Below are positions 8,019 to 16,711 of a DNA stretch of 50,651 bases, piece after piece. The position numbers were made by a program, and so were the translations under genes. Within the stretch, counting starts at the first letter, position 1, and each line of letters starts with the position of its first letter. The notes under the pieces were generated by a model, which was not told where the DNA came from, ran no database searches, and saw only the letters and a program-made list of their open reading frames with translations. The DNA is from Novosphingobium sp. (lineage in GTDB: Bacteria > Pseudomonadota > Alphaproteobacteria > Sphingomonadales > Sphingomonadaceae), in NCBI RefSeq assembly GCF_019748365.1, contig NZ_JAIEPN010000146.1, forward strand, positions 1 through 50,651, read 5' to 3'.

Positions 8019-8915
8019 TCAGGCATGGTCGAACCGGTCGCGCATCGCCCGGTCAATCAGCTGGCGCACCACCGGATTGGGGAAGCGCCGCTCGATCGTG
8101 ACGGCGAGGAATGTCTCGGCAATGCCCGGCAAAGCCTCGGCCTCGACAAGGGTGCCATCGGCAAGCTCGTCACGCACCGCAATCGGAGGAAGCACGCCGA
8201 GCGCATGGCCTTCGCGCACGATCAGACGCATCATCGCCATGTCGTCCACCTCGGCCGCGATCTGCGGGCGCAGGCCGAGCCGGTCCACAAGCGCATCGAA
8301 GCCAAGGCGCATGCCGCTGCCCGCAGCAGGCAGGACGACCGGGTGCGCGCGCAGCAGATCAGCAACCGCGCGCGTACCGCCCAGCAGCGCGGGCGCACCG
8401 ACGAGGCTCACCGGCTGTTCGGACAAACGGTGAACGATGAAGGGAGTGAGCGCATCGCTCGCGGGAGCCTGATCGGTGAGGATCACATCGAGCCCCAGCG
8501 ACTGCAGTGCGCCAAGCAGCTCACCCTGGCTGCCCGAGCGCAGCACGACCTCGATATCGGTACGCGGGAGCAAAGGTTCGACGAAGCTGATCTGGAAGTT
8601 GCGCGAAAGCGTGGCGAGCGCGCCGATGCGCACCGCCTGCCGCGCATTGCCGGTTTCCTTGAGCGTGCCGAGCAGTTCCTCGCCCGTTGCGAAGATCGCC
8701 TCGGCATGATCGAGCGTGATGCGGCCCGCCTCGGTCAGATGCAGCGCCCGCCCGCGCCGCTCGAACAGGGCATGGCCCAGCCGGTCCTCCAGCTTGCGGA
8801 TCTGCACCGAGAGCGCGGACTGCGAAACGTTCAGCCGCTCGGCAGTGCGCGAGAGGTTGCCATCCTGCGCGACAGCCCAGAAATAGCGGAGGTGGTTGTA
8901 GTTGAGTTCGGCCAT
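8019..8915 (-). CDS. LysR-family regulator of the dab operon (NhaR-like)
   Basis: A 298-residue protein with the LysR helix-turn-helix GNLSRTAERLNVSQSALSVQIRKLE near residues 20-45, then a periplasmic-binding-protein-like effector domain. The start MAELNYNHLRYFWAVAQDG resembles the NhaR subgroup. ATG 8915 is chosen over GTG 8924 because family N-termini begin just before LNYNHL. It is divergent from dabB, the standard arrangement for a LysR regulator and its target. A strong dyad covers its own start codon and suggests autoregulation. The inducer (bicarbonate, CO2 limitation or ions) is not known. Confidence 0.9.
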   Translation of the reverse strand: MAELNYNHLRYFWAVAQDGNLSRTAERLNVSQSALSVQIRKLEDRLGHALFERRGRALHLTEAGRITLDHAEAIFATGEELLGTLKETGNARQAVRIGALATLSRNFQISFVEPLLPRTDIEVVLRSGSQGELLGALQSLGLDVILTDQAPASDALTPFIVHRLSEQPVSLVGAPALLGGTRAVADLLRAHPVVLPAAGSGMRLGFDALVDRLGLRPQIAAEVDDMAMMRLIVREGHALGVLPPIAVRDELADGTLVEAEALPGIAETFLAVTIERRFPNPVVRQLIDRAMRDRFDHA

Positions 8916-8940
8916 ATCGTTCACTTAAACAGAACGATAT
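8914..8940. promoter_or_regulatory. Likely LysR operator between lysR and dabB
   Basis: Perfect 9-bp inverted repeat ATATCGTTC (8914-8922) / GAACGATAT (8932-8940) with a 9-base spacer. The core contains the T-N11-A LysR motif (T8921 to A8933). The left arm overlaps the ATG of the regulator gene and the site ends 84 bases before dabB. Confidence 0.7.
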
Positions 8941-9024
8941 CGGCTAAACAATGAATTTTTTGCTGAGCGGTGCATCCGCTAGGAGCATGGCAACTTCGAA
9001 AGCCCCTCCTGCGGAGCGCCGATC

Positions 9025-10602
9025 ATGCCCCTCTCCTTTCTGGTCCTTGCCCCACCTGCCCTGTTGCTGATCGCCGCCGCGCTCGGTTTCGCTCAGCCCG
9101 GGCGCATCACGCGCAGCCCGCTGGCCCTGATCGAACTGCTCGCGCTGATCGCCGTAGCGATGGCCGGGGGCACGATGGCCGCGCTCGCCATCGGCGGTGC
9201 CACCACCCTCACCCTCGCCGCTGCAAGCCCCGCGCTGCCGCTGCTGGCCTTCCGGCTCGATCTCATCAGCGCGACGATGCTGCTCCTCGTCAGCTTCGTC
9301 GGCTGGATCGTGGTGCGCTATGCCCGGGTCTACCTCGATGGCGAGACGCGCCACGGCGTGTTCATGGCCTGGCTGAGTGCGACGCTCGCGATGGTCATGC
9401 TGCTGGTAACGGCGGGTTCGCTCGTCCAGCTGCTCGGCGCCTGGATCGCCACCAGCCTTGCCCTCCACAAGCTGCTGCTGTTCTATCCCGAACGGGTCGC
9501 CGCCCAGCGCGCCGCGCGCAAGAAGTTCGTGACAGCGCGCTCTGGTGATGCCGCCCTCCTCGGTGCCGCGCTGCTCCTGTTCAAGGCATATGGCACGACC
9601 GATCTGCCCGCGATCCTCGCCGCTGCGCATGCCGGCATGGGTGGCTACGCCGCCATGGCCGCCGCAGGTCTGCTCGCCATCGCGGCGCTGCTGAAGTCCG
9701 CGCAGTTCCCGCTGCACGGCTGGCTGACCGAAGTGATGGAAGCGCCGACCCCGGTTTCCGCGCTGCTCCATGCCGGTGTGATCAATGCGGGCGGGTTCCT
9801 GCTCATCCGCTTCGCCGATGTCATGCTGCTCGCCCCCGGCGTGCTGGCGGTGCTGGTCATGATCGGCGGCTTCACCGCGCTGTTCGGCGGGCTCGTCATG
9901 CTCACCCAGCCCGCGATCAAGACCTCGCTCGCCTGGTCGACCGTCGGACAGATGGGCTTCATGATCATGCAGTGCGGCCTTGCGCTGTTCCCGCTCGCGC
10001 TGCTGCACATCGTGCTGCACTCGCTCTACAAGGCGCATGCCTTCCTCGCCTCGGGCGGTGCGGTGGAGCAGATCGCGGCGGCGCGGCGGCCGGGTCCGGT
10101 CGCCATCCCGCGCCCCGCTGCGGTCGGCCGGGCGTTCTTGGCGGCCCTCGCCATCTACACCCTGATGAGCTTCGCCTTCGACGCGCTGCCGGGCTTCCAC
10201 CACAAGTCGCCGCAGGCGGTCGCGCTCGGCGCCATCCTGATTTTCGGCGTCGCCTATCTCTTCGCCCAGGGCCTTGCGGACAGCGCCCCCCGCGCCCTCA
10301 CCCGCAAGATGGCGGTCTATGCCGTCGCTGCCTCGATCGGCTACTTTACGCTCCATGGCCTTGCACTCTGGCTCACGGCAGGCACGCTGCCCGCCACCCC
10401 CGCACCGGGTCCGCTCGAATGGACGCTGATGGTGCTCGCGGTGCTGAGCTTCGGCCTCGTCGCGGTGGCGCAGTCGATGTTCCCGCTCTGGGCCTATCAC
10501 CCGGCGGCGGCGGGCCTGCGCGTCCACCTCTCCAACGGCCTCTACGCCAATGCCCTGTTCGACCGGATGCTCGGCGGCTGGACCCTCAAGCGGTCTGCCT
10601 GA
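9025..10602 (+). CDS. dabB: DabB, NuoL/Mrp-like proton-conducting membrane subunit of the DAB carbon transporter
   Basis: A 525-residue polytopic membrane protein with many hydrophobic helices. It carries NuoL/MrpA-type signatures: [53 protein letters not shown] and [13 protein letters not shown]. These include the Lys, His and Glu residues used in proton translocation. In the DAB (DABs accumulate bicarbonate) system DabB anchors DabA and couples cation flow to unidirectional CO2 hydration. GGAG lies nine bases before ATG 9025. It is followed 31 bases later by dabA. The neighbour DabA separates this gene from a complex I or Mrp subunit. Confidence 0.92.
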   Translation: MPLSFLVLAPPALLLIAAALGFAQPGRITRSPLALIELLALIAVAMAGGTMAALAIGGATTLTLAAASPALPLLAFRLDLISATMLLLVSFVGWIVVRYARVYLDGETRHGVFMAWLSATLAMVMLLVTAGSLVQLLGAWIATSLALHKLLLFYPERVAAQRAARKKFVTARSGDAALLGAALLLFKAYGTTDLPAILAAAHAGMGGYAAMAAAGLLAIAALLKSAQFPLHGWLTEVMEAPTPVSALLHAGVINAGGFLLIRFADVMLLAPGVLAVLVMIGGFTALFGGLVMLTQPAIKTSLAWSTVGQMGFMIMQCGLALFPLALLHIVLHSLYKAHAFLASGGAVEQIAAARRPGPVAIPRPAAVGRAFLAALAIYTLMSFAFDALPGFHHKSPQAVALGAILIFGVAYLFAQGLADSAPRALTRKMAVYAVAASIGYFTLHGLALWLTAGTLPATPAPGPLEWTLMVLAVLSFGLVAVAQSMFPLWAYHPAAAGLRVHLSNGLYANALFDRMLGGWTLKRSA

Positions 10603-10633
10603 TCACAGCCCCTCTTCTCCCGAAGGATCTCCC

Positions 10634-13039
10634 ATGCTCATGATCCCCACCGACAACAGCCAGACGCTCGCCCAGCTCAAGGTTGCCGCCGATGCCGCCG
10701 CGCGGGCCATCCCGCCGGTCTGGCCGCTGGCTTCGAGCGTCGCGGTCAATCCCTACCTCGGCCAGACCGGCCTGACGCTGGCCGAGACCGCCGCGCTGAT
10801 GGCCCGCGTCTCGGGCACCCCCGTCACCATGCCGCGCCAGTGGTACCGCGACCGAATTGCCAGCGGCGCGATCACGCAAGGCGACCTTGCCGCCGCGCTC
10901 GCCGCCTCGCCCCACGCGGGCAAGCCCGGCTCGCTGGCCGCACTGCAGGCCGCGCTGGCGCACGATCCTGCCTCGATCAAGGCCGTGCCGACTGTGGCCG
11001 ATCTCGCCGCCAAGGCGACCGGCATCGACTGGCCGGGGATCATCGCCGAACGCCTCGGTGCCTGGGCAGGCGGCTACTTCGACAAGGGCCAGGCGCTGTG
11101 GGCCGCGCCGCGCGGCAAGGGCGCCTATGCCGCATGGCAGGCGGTCGCTTCGCACGATCTGACACCCGAAATCGCGGGCCTCACCGGTTTCGGCAGCATG
11201 GTCGCCGATGCGCCCGAACGCGCCGCCGAAGCGCTCGCCAGCGCGGTTGCGGCTCTGCAGCTGCCGTCTGCTGCACTCGAAACCTACTTCCACAGCTTGC
11301 TCGTCACGCTGGGCGGCTGGGCCCATGTCGCACGCTATGAACTATGGCAGGCCGAGCTTGCCGGCCAGAGTGACGAGACGATCACCGACTTCCTGACGAT
11401 CCGGCTGATCTGGGAGCAGGCGCTGCTGACCCGCTATGGCACCGAGATCGGCAAGAGCTGGCTGGCGACGATTGCTGTACACGAGGAGCCCGTCGAGCCC
11501 AGTGCCGACCAGATCATCGACGCGATCCTGCAGGAAGCCGCCGAACGCGCTGGGCAGACCGCGCTTGCCAAGACGCTGACGCAGCAGGTCATTTTCGAAC
11601 GCCAGGCGCCGGTGCTGCAGGCCGCCTTCTGCATCGACGTGCGCTCCGAAGTGTTCCGCCGCGCGCTGGAATCGCTGGATCGGCGCATCCAGACGCTGGG
11701 CTTTGCGGGCTTCTTCGGCCTCACCGCCTCGCACCAGCGCTACGCCTCGGACGTTGCCGAGCACCGCCTGCCGGTGCTTCTCAATGCCGGCCTCACCAGC
11801 CGCACCGGCAGCGAAGGCGCGACCGATGTCCGCCACAATGCCCGCGCTGCGCGCGCCTGGGGCCGGTTCAAGCTGGCCGCAGTTTCCTCGTTCGCCTTCG
11901 TCGAGGCGGCGGGCCCGATCTATATCGGCAAGCTGGTCAAGGACGCGCTCGGCCTCAAGGCCAACAAGCCGCCACGCGATCCCAAGCCCTTTGCCGATCC
12001 CGCGCCCGATACGGCGACACGCGTGGGCATGGCCGCATCGATCCTCGGCGCGATGTCGCTGACGAGCGAGTTCGCGCCGCTGGTGCTGCTCGCGGGCCAC
12101 GGCGCCAACGTGGTGAACAACCCGCATGCCAGCGGCCTGCACTGCGGCGCCTGCGGTGGCTATTCGGGCGAAGTCAACGCGCGGCTGCTGGCCGGGCTGC
12201 TCAATGATCCCGAAGTGCGTGCGGGGCTCATCGACAAGGGCATCGTGATCCCGCAGTCCACGCTGTTCGTGGCCGCACTGCATGACACGACCACCGACGC
12301 GGTGACGCTCTACACCGAAGACCAGCCGATTGACGCCCACAGCGATGCCATCGCGCAGGCCGAGCAATGGCTGGCGGCGGCGGCGGTGCTGACCCGCAGC
12401 GAACGTGCGCTGCGCCTGCCGCGCGCCACCGGCGACGCCAGCGTGATCAAGCGCAGCCGCGACTGGTCGGAAACGCGCGCGGAATGGGCATTGGCGGGCT
12501 GCAAGGCCTTCATCGCCGCGCCGCGCATGCGCACCGCCGGCCGCAGCCTCGAAGGCCGCGCGTTCCTGCATGACTATGTGTGGCGGCGCGACGAGGGCTT
12601 CGGCGTGCTCGAGCTGATCATGACCGCGCCGGTCGTCGTCGCGAGCTGGATCAGCTTGCAGTACTATGGCTCGAGTGTGGCGCCCGAGCTGTTCGGCGGC
12701 GGCAACAAGCTGCTGCATAACGTGGTCGGCGGGATCGGCGTGATCGAAGGCAATGGCGGGCCGCTGCGTGCGGGGCTCCCGTGGCAGTCGGTCCACGACG
12801 GGCACAAACTGATGCACGAGCCGCTGCGGCTTTCGGTGTGCATCGAAGCCCCGCGCGAGGCGATGAGCGCGGTGCTCGAGAAGCACGCCGGGGTGCGCGC
12901 GCTGTTCGACAACAAGTGGCTGCACCTCTTCGCCATCGACGACGAGGGCAAGCTCGCCTGGCGCTATGCCGGCGATCTCCAGTGGGAAGCCGCGAGCGAA
13001 GCGGCCCCAGCGGCAGCGGCGACGGAAATGGCGATCTGA
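10634..13039 (+). CDS. dabA: DabA (DUF2309), carbonic-anhydrase-like subunit of the DAB inorganic-carbon transporter
   Basis: An 801-residue soluble protein, full length for DUF2309. Residues matching the beta-carbonic-anhydrase-like site of characterised DabA are all present. Cys333 and Asp335 are in AFCIDVRSE, His489 is in LLAGHGAN, and Cys504 is in HCGACGG, with the His-to-Cys spacing of 15 found in Halothiobacillus DabA. The enzyme hydrates CO2 to bicarbonate at the cytoplasmic face, driven by DabB. ATG 10634 is preceded by AAGGA; an upstream in-frame start at 10550 would overlap dabB and is rejected. A third gene follows after three bases. Confidence 0.95.
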   Translation: MLMIPTDNSQTLAQLKVAADAAARAIPPVWPLASSVAVNPYLGQTGLTLAETAALMARVSGTPVTMPRQWYRDRIASGAITQGDLAAALAASPHAGKPGSLAALQAALAHDPASIKAVPTVADLAAKATGIDWPGIIAERLGAWAGGYFDKGQALWAAPRGKGAYAAWQAVASHDLTPEIAGLTGFGSMVADAPERAAEALASAVAALQLPSAALETYFHSLLVTLGGWAHVARYELWQAELAGQSDETITDFLTIRLIWEQALLTRYGTEIGKSWLATIAVHEEPVEPSADQIIDAILQEAAERAGQTALAKTLTQQVIFERQAPVLQAAFCIDVRSEVFRRALESLDRRIQTLGFAGFFGLTASHQRYASDVAEHRLPVLLNAGLTSRTGSEGATDVRHNARAARAWGRFKLAAVSSFAFVEAAGPIYIGKLVKDALGLKANKPPRDPKPFADPAPDTATRVGMAASILGAMSLTSEFAPLVLLAGHGANVVNNPHASGLHCGACGGYSGEVNARLLAGLLNDPEVRAGLIDKGIVIPQSTLFVAALHDTTTDAVTLYTEDQPIDAHSDAIAQAEQWLAAAAVLTRSERALRLPRATGDASVIKRSRDWSETRAEWALAGCKAFIAAPRMRTAGRSLEGRAFLHDYVWRRDEGFGVLELIMTAPVVVASWISLQYYGSSVAPELFGGGNKLLHNVVGGIGVIEGNGGPLRAGLPWQSVHDGHKLMHEPLRLSVCIEAPREAMSAVLEKHAGVRALFDNKWLHLFAIDDEGKLAWRYAGDLQWEAASEAAPAAAATEMAI

Positions 13040-13042
13040 GCC

Positions 13043-13885
13043 ATGAACGGCGCGCGGGCCGTGCTCGCGACAATGCACGGCAAGGAGCGGGCGATTGCCC
13101 CCCTTGCCGCGCACTTCCTCGGTCTGGATCTGCGGGTAGCCGAGGGGCTTGATACCGACCTGTTCGGCACGTTCAGCCGCGAGATCGAGCGAGCGGGAAC
13201 GCCGCGCGACGCGGCGCGCGCAAAGATTGCTGCGGCCTTCAGACTGCATCCGGATGCGCGCGTCGGGATCGCGAGCGAGGGCAGTTTCGGCCCGCATCCG
13301 CAGGTGCCGTTTGCCCCGCTGAACCGCGAGCTGGTGGTGCTGATCGACCGCGAGAGCAGGCTGGAACTTACCGGCCACCATGCGACGATGGACACCAATT
13401 TCGCAAATGCCCTGGTAACGGACCCGGGGGCGGCGCTCGCTTTTGCGGCCAAGGCCGGGTTTCCCACGCACGGCGTGATCGTGATGGGCGTGCTGGATGG
13501 TGCGCCCGCACCGCAACTGGCACTGTTCAAGTCCGTCGAGAGCGAAGCCGACCTTCTCGCGGTGATCGAGCGGACCATTGCGCTGACCGGCGCTGCGCAC
13601 ATCGAAACCGACATGCGCGCGCACCGCAATCCGCGCCGGATGCGCGCGATCAGGCGGGCGATGATCGACCTTGTGCGCCGGTCGCGCAGCCTGTGCCCGG
13701 ACTGCGCCCGGCCCGGCTTCGCGATCACCGGGCGCGCCCATGGCCTGCCCTGTGCGTGGTGCGCGAGCCCGACCCATCTGACCCGCGCCGAAGTCTGGAC
13801 TTGCGAGGGCTGCGGCCACAGCGAGGAGCGCGCGGTGGCCGCAGCAAGCGCCGATCCGATGCACTGCGAGGAATGCAACCCCTAG
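13043..13885 (+). CDS. DUF6671-type protein with C-terminal Cys-rich zinc-ribbon, third gene of the dab operon
   Basis: A 280-residue cytosolic protein of unknown function that starts three bases after dabA, so almost certainly cotranslated with it. Residues 1-210 form an alpha/beta domain with GIASEGSFGPHPQVPFAPLN and LTGHHATMDTNF, rich in conserved-looking Gly, His and acidic residues. The C-terminal ~60 residues carry four Cys pairs: CPDC, CAWC, CEGC and CEEC, enough for two zinc sites. I recall this architecture as DUF6671 but cannot check it. A role in DabA zinc loading, assembly or regulation is inference from position only. Confidence 0.75.
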   Translation: MNGARAVLATMHGKERAIAPLAAHFLGLDLRVAEGLDTDLFGTFSREIERAGTPRDAARAKIAAAFRLHPDARVGIASEGSFGPHPQVPFAPLNRELVVLIDRESRLELTGHHATMDTNFANALVTDPGAALAFAAKAGFPTHGVIVMGVLDGAPAPQLALFKSVESEADLLAVIERTIALTGAAHIETDMRAHRNPRRMRAIRRAMIDLVRRSRSLCPDCARPGFAITGRAHGLPCAWCASPTHLTRAEVWTCEGCGHSEERAVAAASADPMHCEECNP

Positions 13886-13907
13886 GGCCTGAACCCGCGC
13901 CGTGCTT

Positions 13908-15527
13908 TCAGGCGATCCCCTGCTTGCCCGGCGAGAGGATATGGTTCGGATCGAGCGCCTGCTTGAGCCGCGCGTTGAGCGCCCGGTTCGCCTCGCCATA
14001 TTGCTGCGCGACGAGGTCCATCGTGTTGACCCCGGTGCGATAGCTCGCCCAACCGCGCGCGCCGAAGCGGGTGATCATCTCGCGGATGCAGTCGTCCGCC
14101 TTTTTCTCCTCGGCCGGATCTTCCTTGTCATACTGGATGAAGATCAGGTGGTGCAGCTCGCGCCCGCCGATGGCGTAGGCGACCGAATAGTCGAACCCGT
14201 AACGCCCGAGGATTTCCTTCGCGAGCTCGGTCTGCTGCTGCGTTTCGATACCCTTTGCCGGGGCGACTGGCGCGAAGCACACCATGCCGCCGCCGCGCCA
14301 GCGCATGATGCCCTTTTCCTCCAGCGTCAGCTGGCCGCTCATCAGGTTCTTGTGGTGTTCGAACCACAAGTTGCCGCCCATTTCCTTCTCGGTCAGGACT
14401 TCGCCGCCCGAGGCCTCGAACGCGCGGCGCACGATGGGTTCGATCGCGGCGATGATCTCGTCGGTACCGTAGAGCGCGAAATAGGTGTTCCACATGCCGA
14501 GGCCGTGCTTCCTCGCGAAACTGCGCACGACCTCTTCGGGAATGCTCTCGGGCTTGTCCCACAGCTCCTCGCGGCGGTGGAACATCGCGATCTGGTAGGC
14601 CGCGCCCATCATCAGCACCACGTTGGGAATGAGGTTGCTCATGCGGAACGGGCGCATCGCATCGACGATCTTCGCCACGTCGCCCATTGCGTTGTGACGC
14701 ACCATGAAGGGCTTGAACGCCGGCGGCTTGGGCATGAGCCAGAAGCCCAGCTTGGTGACGACACCGAAGTTCGATTGCGTGAAGATCCCGTCGACATAGG
14801 GCCCGTAGCCCCATTTGAACGCCTGCCAGGTGGTCGAATTCTGCACGCTGCCCATGCCGGTGCGCACCAGCGTACCATCGGCCAGCACCACTTCCATGCC
14901 GCATTGCATGAAGAAGTGATCGCCATAAGGCGTATAGCCCACCCCGCGCTCCAGCGTGTTGCCCACCGGCGAGACGATGGGGCCGACGGTCGGCACATCC
15001 AGCCAGAACGGCAGGTTGTTCGCCTCGAGGTAATCGTGGAGGTCCTGGTAGGTCACCCCCGGCTCGACCAGCGCGGTGCCGAGTTCGGCATCGATGTGGA
15101 TGATCCGGTTCATCCGCTTGAGATCAAGGATCATCTGCCCACTGCTGGCGGGCGTGGCGCAGCCATAGCCCATATTCTTGCCAGTCGAGACAGTCCAGAG
15201 CGGGAGCTTGTAGTGGTTGGCGATCTTGAGGATCGCCTGCACTTCCTCGACCGTTCCCGGCGCAACCGCACCTGATGGCACGTGCTCATGCCGGGGATCC
15301 GGCGTCGAGCTTTTGGCATAGGGCAGCGTGCTCTCGGGGTCGGCAAAGACCCAGTCCGCCCCTACCACCGCGCGCAGTTCGGCAACGGCTGCGGCAAAGA
15401 CGCCTTTGTCGAGATGCGCCGGCAGCTGGCGCGGACCATCGAGGGGCGAGGCGAACGCGCTGGAACCCATCAGTGCGGCCCCCACGGCCCCGGTCCGGAT
15501 CAAGTCGCGGCGTGTTACCCCGGTCAT
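13908..15527 (-). CDS. Tat-exported FAD-linked oxidase, flavoprotein of a 4-cresol/eugenol hydroxylase-type flavocytochrome
   Basis: A 539-residue member of the vanillyl-alcohol oxidase/PCMH flavoprotein family. Residues 1-27 form a twin-arginine signal (TRRDLIRTGAVGAALMGSSA). The PP-type FAD-binding domain has STGKNMGYG and GTALVEPGVTYQDLHDYL. The C-terminal substrate domain has GFDYSVAYAIGGRELHH and the catalytic Tyr496-Arg497 in SYRTG, ending LDPNHILSPGKQGI. It should oxidise a para-alkylphenol by hydride transfer to FAD, with electrons passed to the cytochrome encoded just upstream (ATGA overlap 15524-15527). The substrate could be 4-cresol, vanillyl alcohol or eugenol; sequence alone does not decide. 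Confidence 0.87.
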   Translation of the reverse strand: MTGVTRRDLIRTGAVGAALMGSSAFASPLDGPRQLPAHLDKGVFAAAVAELRAVVGADWVFADPESTLPYAKSSTPDPRHEHVPSGAVAPGTVEEVQAILKIANHYKLPLWTVSTGKNMGYGCATPASSGQMILDLKRMNRIIHIDAELGTALVEPGVTYQDLHDYLEANNLPFWLDVPTVGPIVSPVGNTLERGVGYTPYGDHFFMQCGMEVVLADGTLVRTGMGSVQNSTTWQAFKWGYGPYVDGIFTQSNFGVVTKLGFWLMPKPPAFKPFMVRHNAMGDVAKIVDAMRPFRMSNLIPNVVLMMGAAYQIAMFHRREELWDKPESIPEEVVRSFARKHGLGMWNTYFALYGTDEIIAAIEPIVRRAFEASGGEVLTEKEMGGNLWFEHHKNLMSGQLTLEEKGIMRWRGGGMVCFAPVAPAKGIETQQQTELAKEILGRYGFDYSVAYAIGGRELHHLIFIQYDKEDPAEEKKADDCIREMITRFGARGWASYRTGVNTMDLVAQQYGEANRALNARLKQALDPNHILSPGKQGIA

Positions 15528-15856
15528 TGGTCATGCTCCTTGGGATCGGCCTTCGAGGCCTTGAGCCACAGCGCGAGGGCCTTGAGCTCGGCATTGCTGA
15601 TCTCGGTCGGACGGAACGCAGGCATCGCGCGCTGGCCGCGCCGGACGATCGCTTGCGTCATCTCCGCCGGAATGGCTCGCCCGCGGATCACCGGCGCCAC
15701 ATGCTGGCCATGGCAATAGCCGCAAGTCTTCGCATAGACCGCTTCGGGCGGGCGCGGCGGGGGAGCCGGGGTTTCGGCAGAAACCGGCGCCCCAGACACT
15801 ACGCCAAGGGCAAACAGCGCCCCCGCCAGACGCACGCTTCCTGCTCTCCCATGCAT
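15524..15856 (-). CDS. Periplasmic c-type cytochrome, electron-accepting subunit of the flavocytochrome
   Basis: A 110-residue protein with a signal peptide (residues 1-27, VRLAGALFALGVVSGAPVSA). It has a single haem-binding CGYCH after AVYAKT, and a downstream Met (RAMPAF) as likely sixth ligand. Size and placement match PchC/EhyA, the small cytochrome that docks on the flavoprotein of p-cresol or eugenol hydroxylase. Its stop overlaps the start of the flavoprotein gene by four bases. ATG 15856 has GGGAG seven bases upstream. Confidence 0.88.
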   Translation of the reverse strand: MHGRAGSVRLAGALFALGVVSGAPVSAETPAPPPRPPEAVYAKTCGYCHGQHVAPVIRGRAIPAEMTQAIVRRGQRAMPAFRPTEISNAELKALALWLKASKADPKEHDQ

Positions 15857-15937
15857 CGCTCATCTCCCGCCGGAATGCTGGTGCGCCCGATGCGTCGGGC
15901 GCCCATCTGCAATCCGACAATCTGTCAGACTGGCATC

Positions 15938-15966
15938 GGGATATATTCAATCTTACAAACCGTCAA
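15938..15966 (-). promoter_or_regulatory. Candidate promoter of the flavocytochrome operon
   Basis: On the minus strand, TTGACG (15961-15966) is followed after 17 bases by TATCCC; an overlapping TATATC at 15-base spacing is the alternative. Next to it is an imperfect dyad CTGACA-GAT-TGTCGG (about 15913-15927) that could be the site of the neighbouring TetR regulator. The -10 is weak. Confidence 0.35.
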
Positions 15967-16628
15967 ATTGATTGTGCGGGCGGCAAGGGCACCAGTTCCG
16001 GCAGGGGGCGCCGGGCAATCTCTCCCGCATCCCCGGGCGGCACGCCCAGTCCCACGAGGATCATCGCCACCACCGCTTCTGGATAGTCCGCCCCGCGCTC
16101 CTCGCGCAGCATGGTCGAGATGGCGGCGATGGTGGTGCCAAGGATCGCATCCCGCCCCAGCGCAGGGTCGGTGATCGAGAGCTGCCCCGCCGCGATCGCA
16201 TGGGCGACGGTCTGCTCGGCCTCCCGGAAAGTCTCGGCACCGAAGATGATGCCGTTTGCACTAAGGTTGATCATCGAGCGACCCCACCCGGAAACCTTGC
16301 GCACGCGGTCGAGATAGAGCCGGATCGCCACCGAAATGCGCTCGCGCGGATCGGGCAGCGCCTGGATCGAATGGCTTACCGCAGTGAGGAAATCATGTGT
16401 GACTTCATACGTGACGGCCTCGCGCAGCTCGGCCATTCCGGAAAAATGCTCATAGAAGGTCGCGCGCGTGATCCCGGCACGCTGCGAAACGTCTTCGATC
16501 CGCGAGTAGAGGCCCTGTTCCTCCCCAAACAGCTCGAAGGCCGCCGCGATGACCTTGGCGCGCGTCCTGGCGCGCCTCTGCCTGCCCAGCTCCAACCTGC
16601 GCGACTTGTCTGACCTGCCGTCTGCCAC
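15963..16628 (-). CDS. TetR-family regulator, probable regulator of the flavocytochrome genes
   Basis: About 221 residues if started at GTG 16628. This is preferred because the helix-turn-helix block (RTRAKVIAAAFELFGEEQGL then IEDVSQRAGITRATFYEHFSG) begins 20 residues later and AGGTGG lies just upstream. The longer open frame adds 62 residues unlike the family. The C-terminal effector domain is generic. It is upstream of, and on the same strand as, the cytochrome and flavoprotein genes, 106 bases away, so it may respond to the phenolic substrate. That link is inference. Confidence 0.85.
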   Translation of the reverse strand: MADGRSDKSRRLELGRQRRARTRAKVIAAAFELFGEEQGLYSRIEDVSQRAGITRATFYEHFSGMAELREAVTYEVTHDFLTAVSHSIQALPDPRERISVAIRLYLDRVRKVSGWGRSMINLSANGIIFGAETFREAEQTVAHAIAAGQLSITDPALGRDAILGTTIAAISTMLREERGADYPEAVVAMILVGLGVPPGDAGEIARRPLPELVPLPPAQSI

Positions 16629-16711
16629 ATGCCACCTGGATTGCGTTGTGGAATGCCATAGACCAAACCGGCCGTCTGCCAAATCCGAATGGGCGGCGAC
16701 CTGAAATCGCC

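Noticed and set aside
8944..10527. 527-codon minus-strand frame opposite dabB
   Set aside because: Antisense to a polytopic membrane protein; highly charged and featureless.
9025..10602. dabB considered as a stand-alone complex I or Mrp antiporter subunit
   Set aside because: No other nuo or mrp genes are adjacent, while a full DUF2309 dabA with conserved active-site residues follows it directly.
11342..13999. Very long open frame on the minus strand opposite dabA (about 885 codons)
   Set aside because: It is antisense to dabA and the DUF6671 gene. Its Arg/Gly/His-rich sequence has no domain features; it arises from high GC and codon bias.
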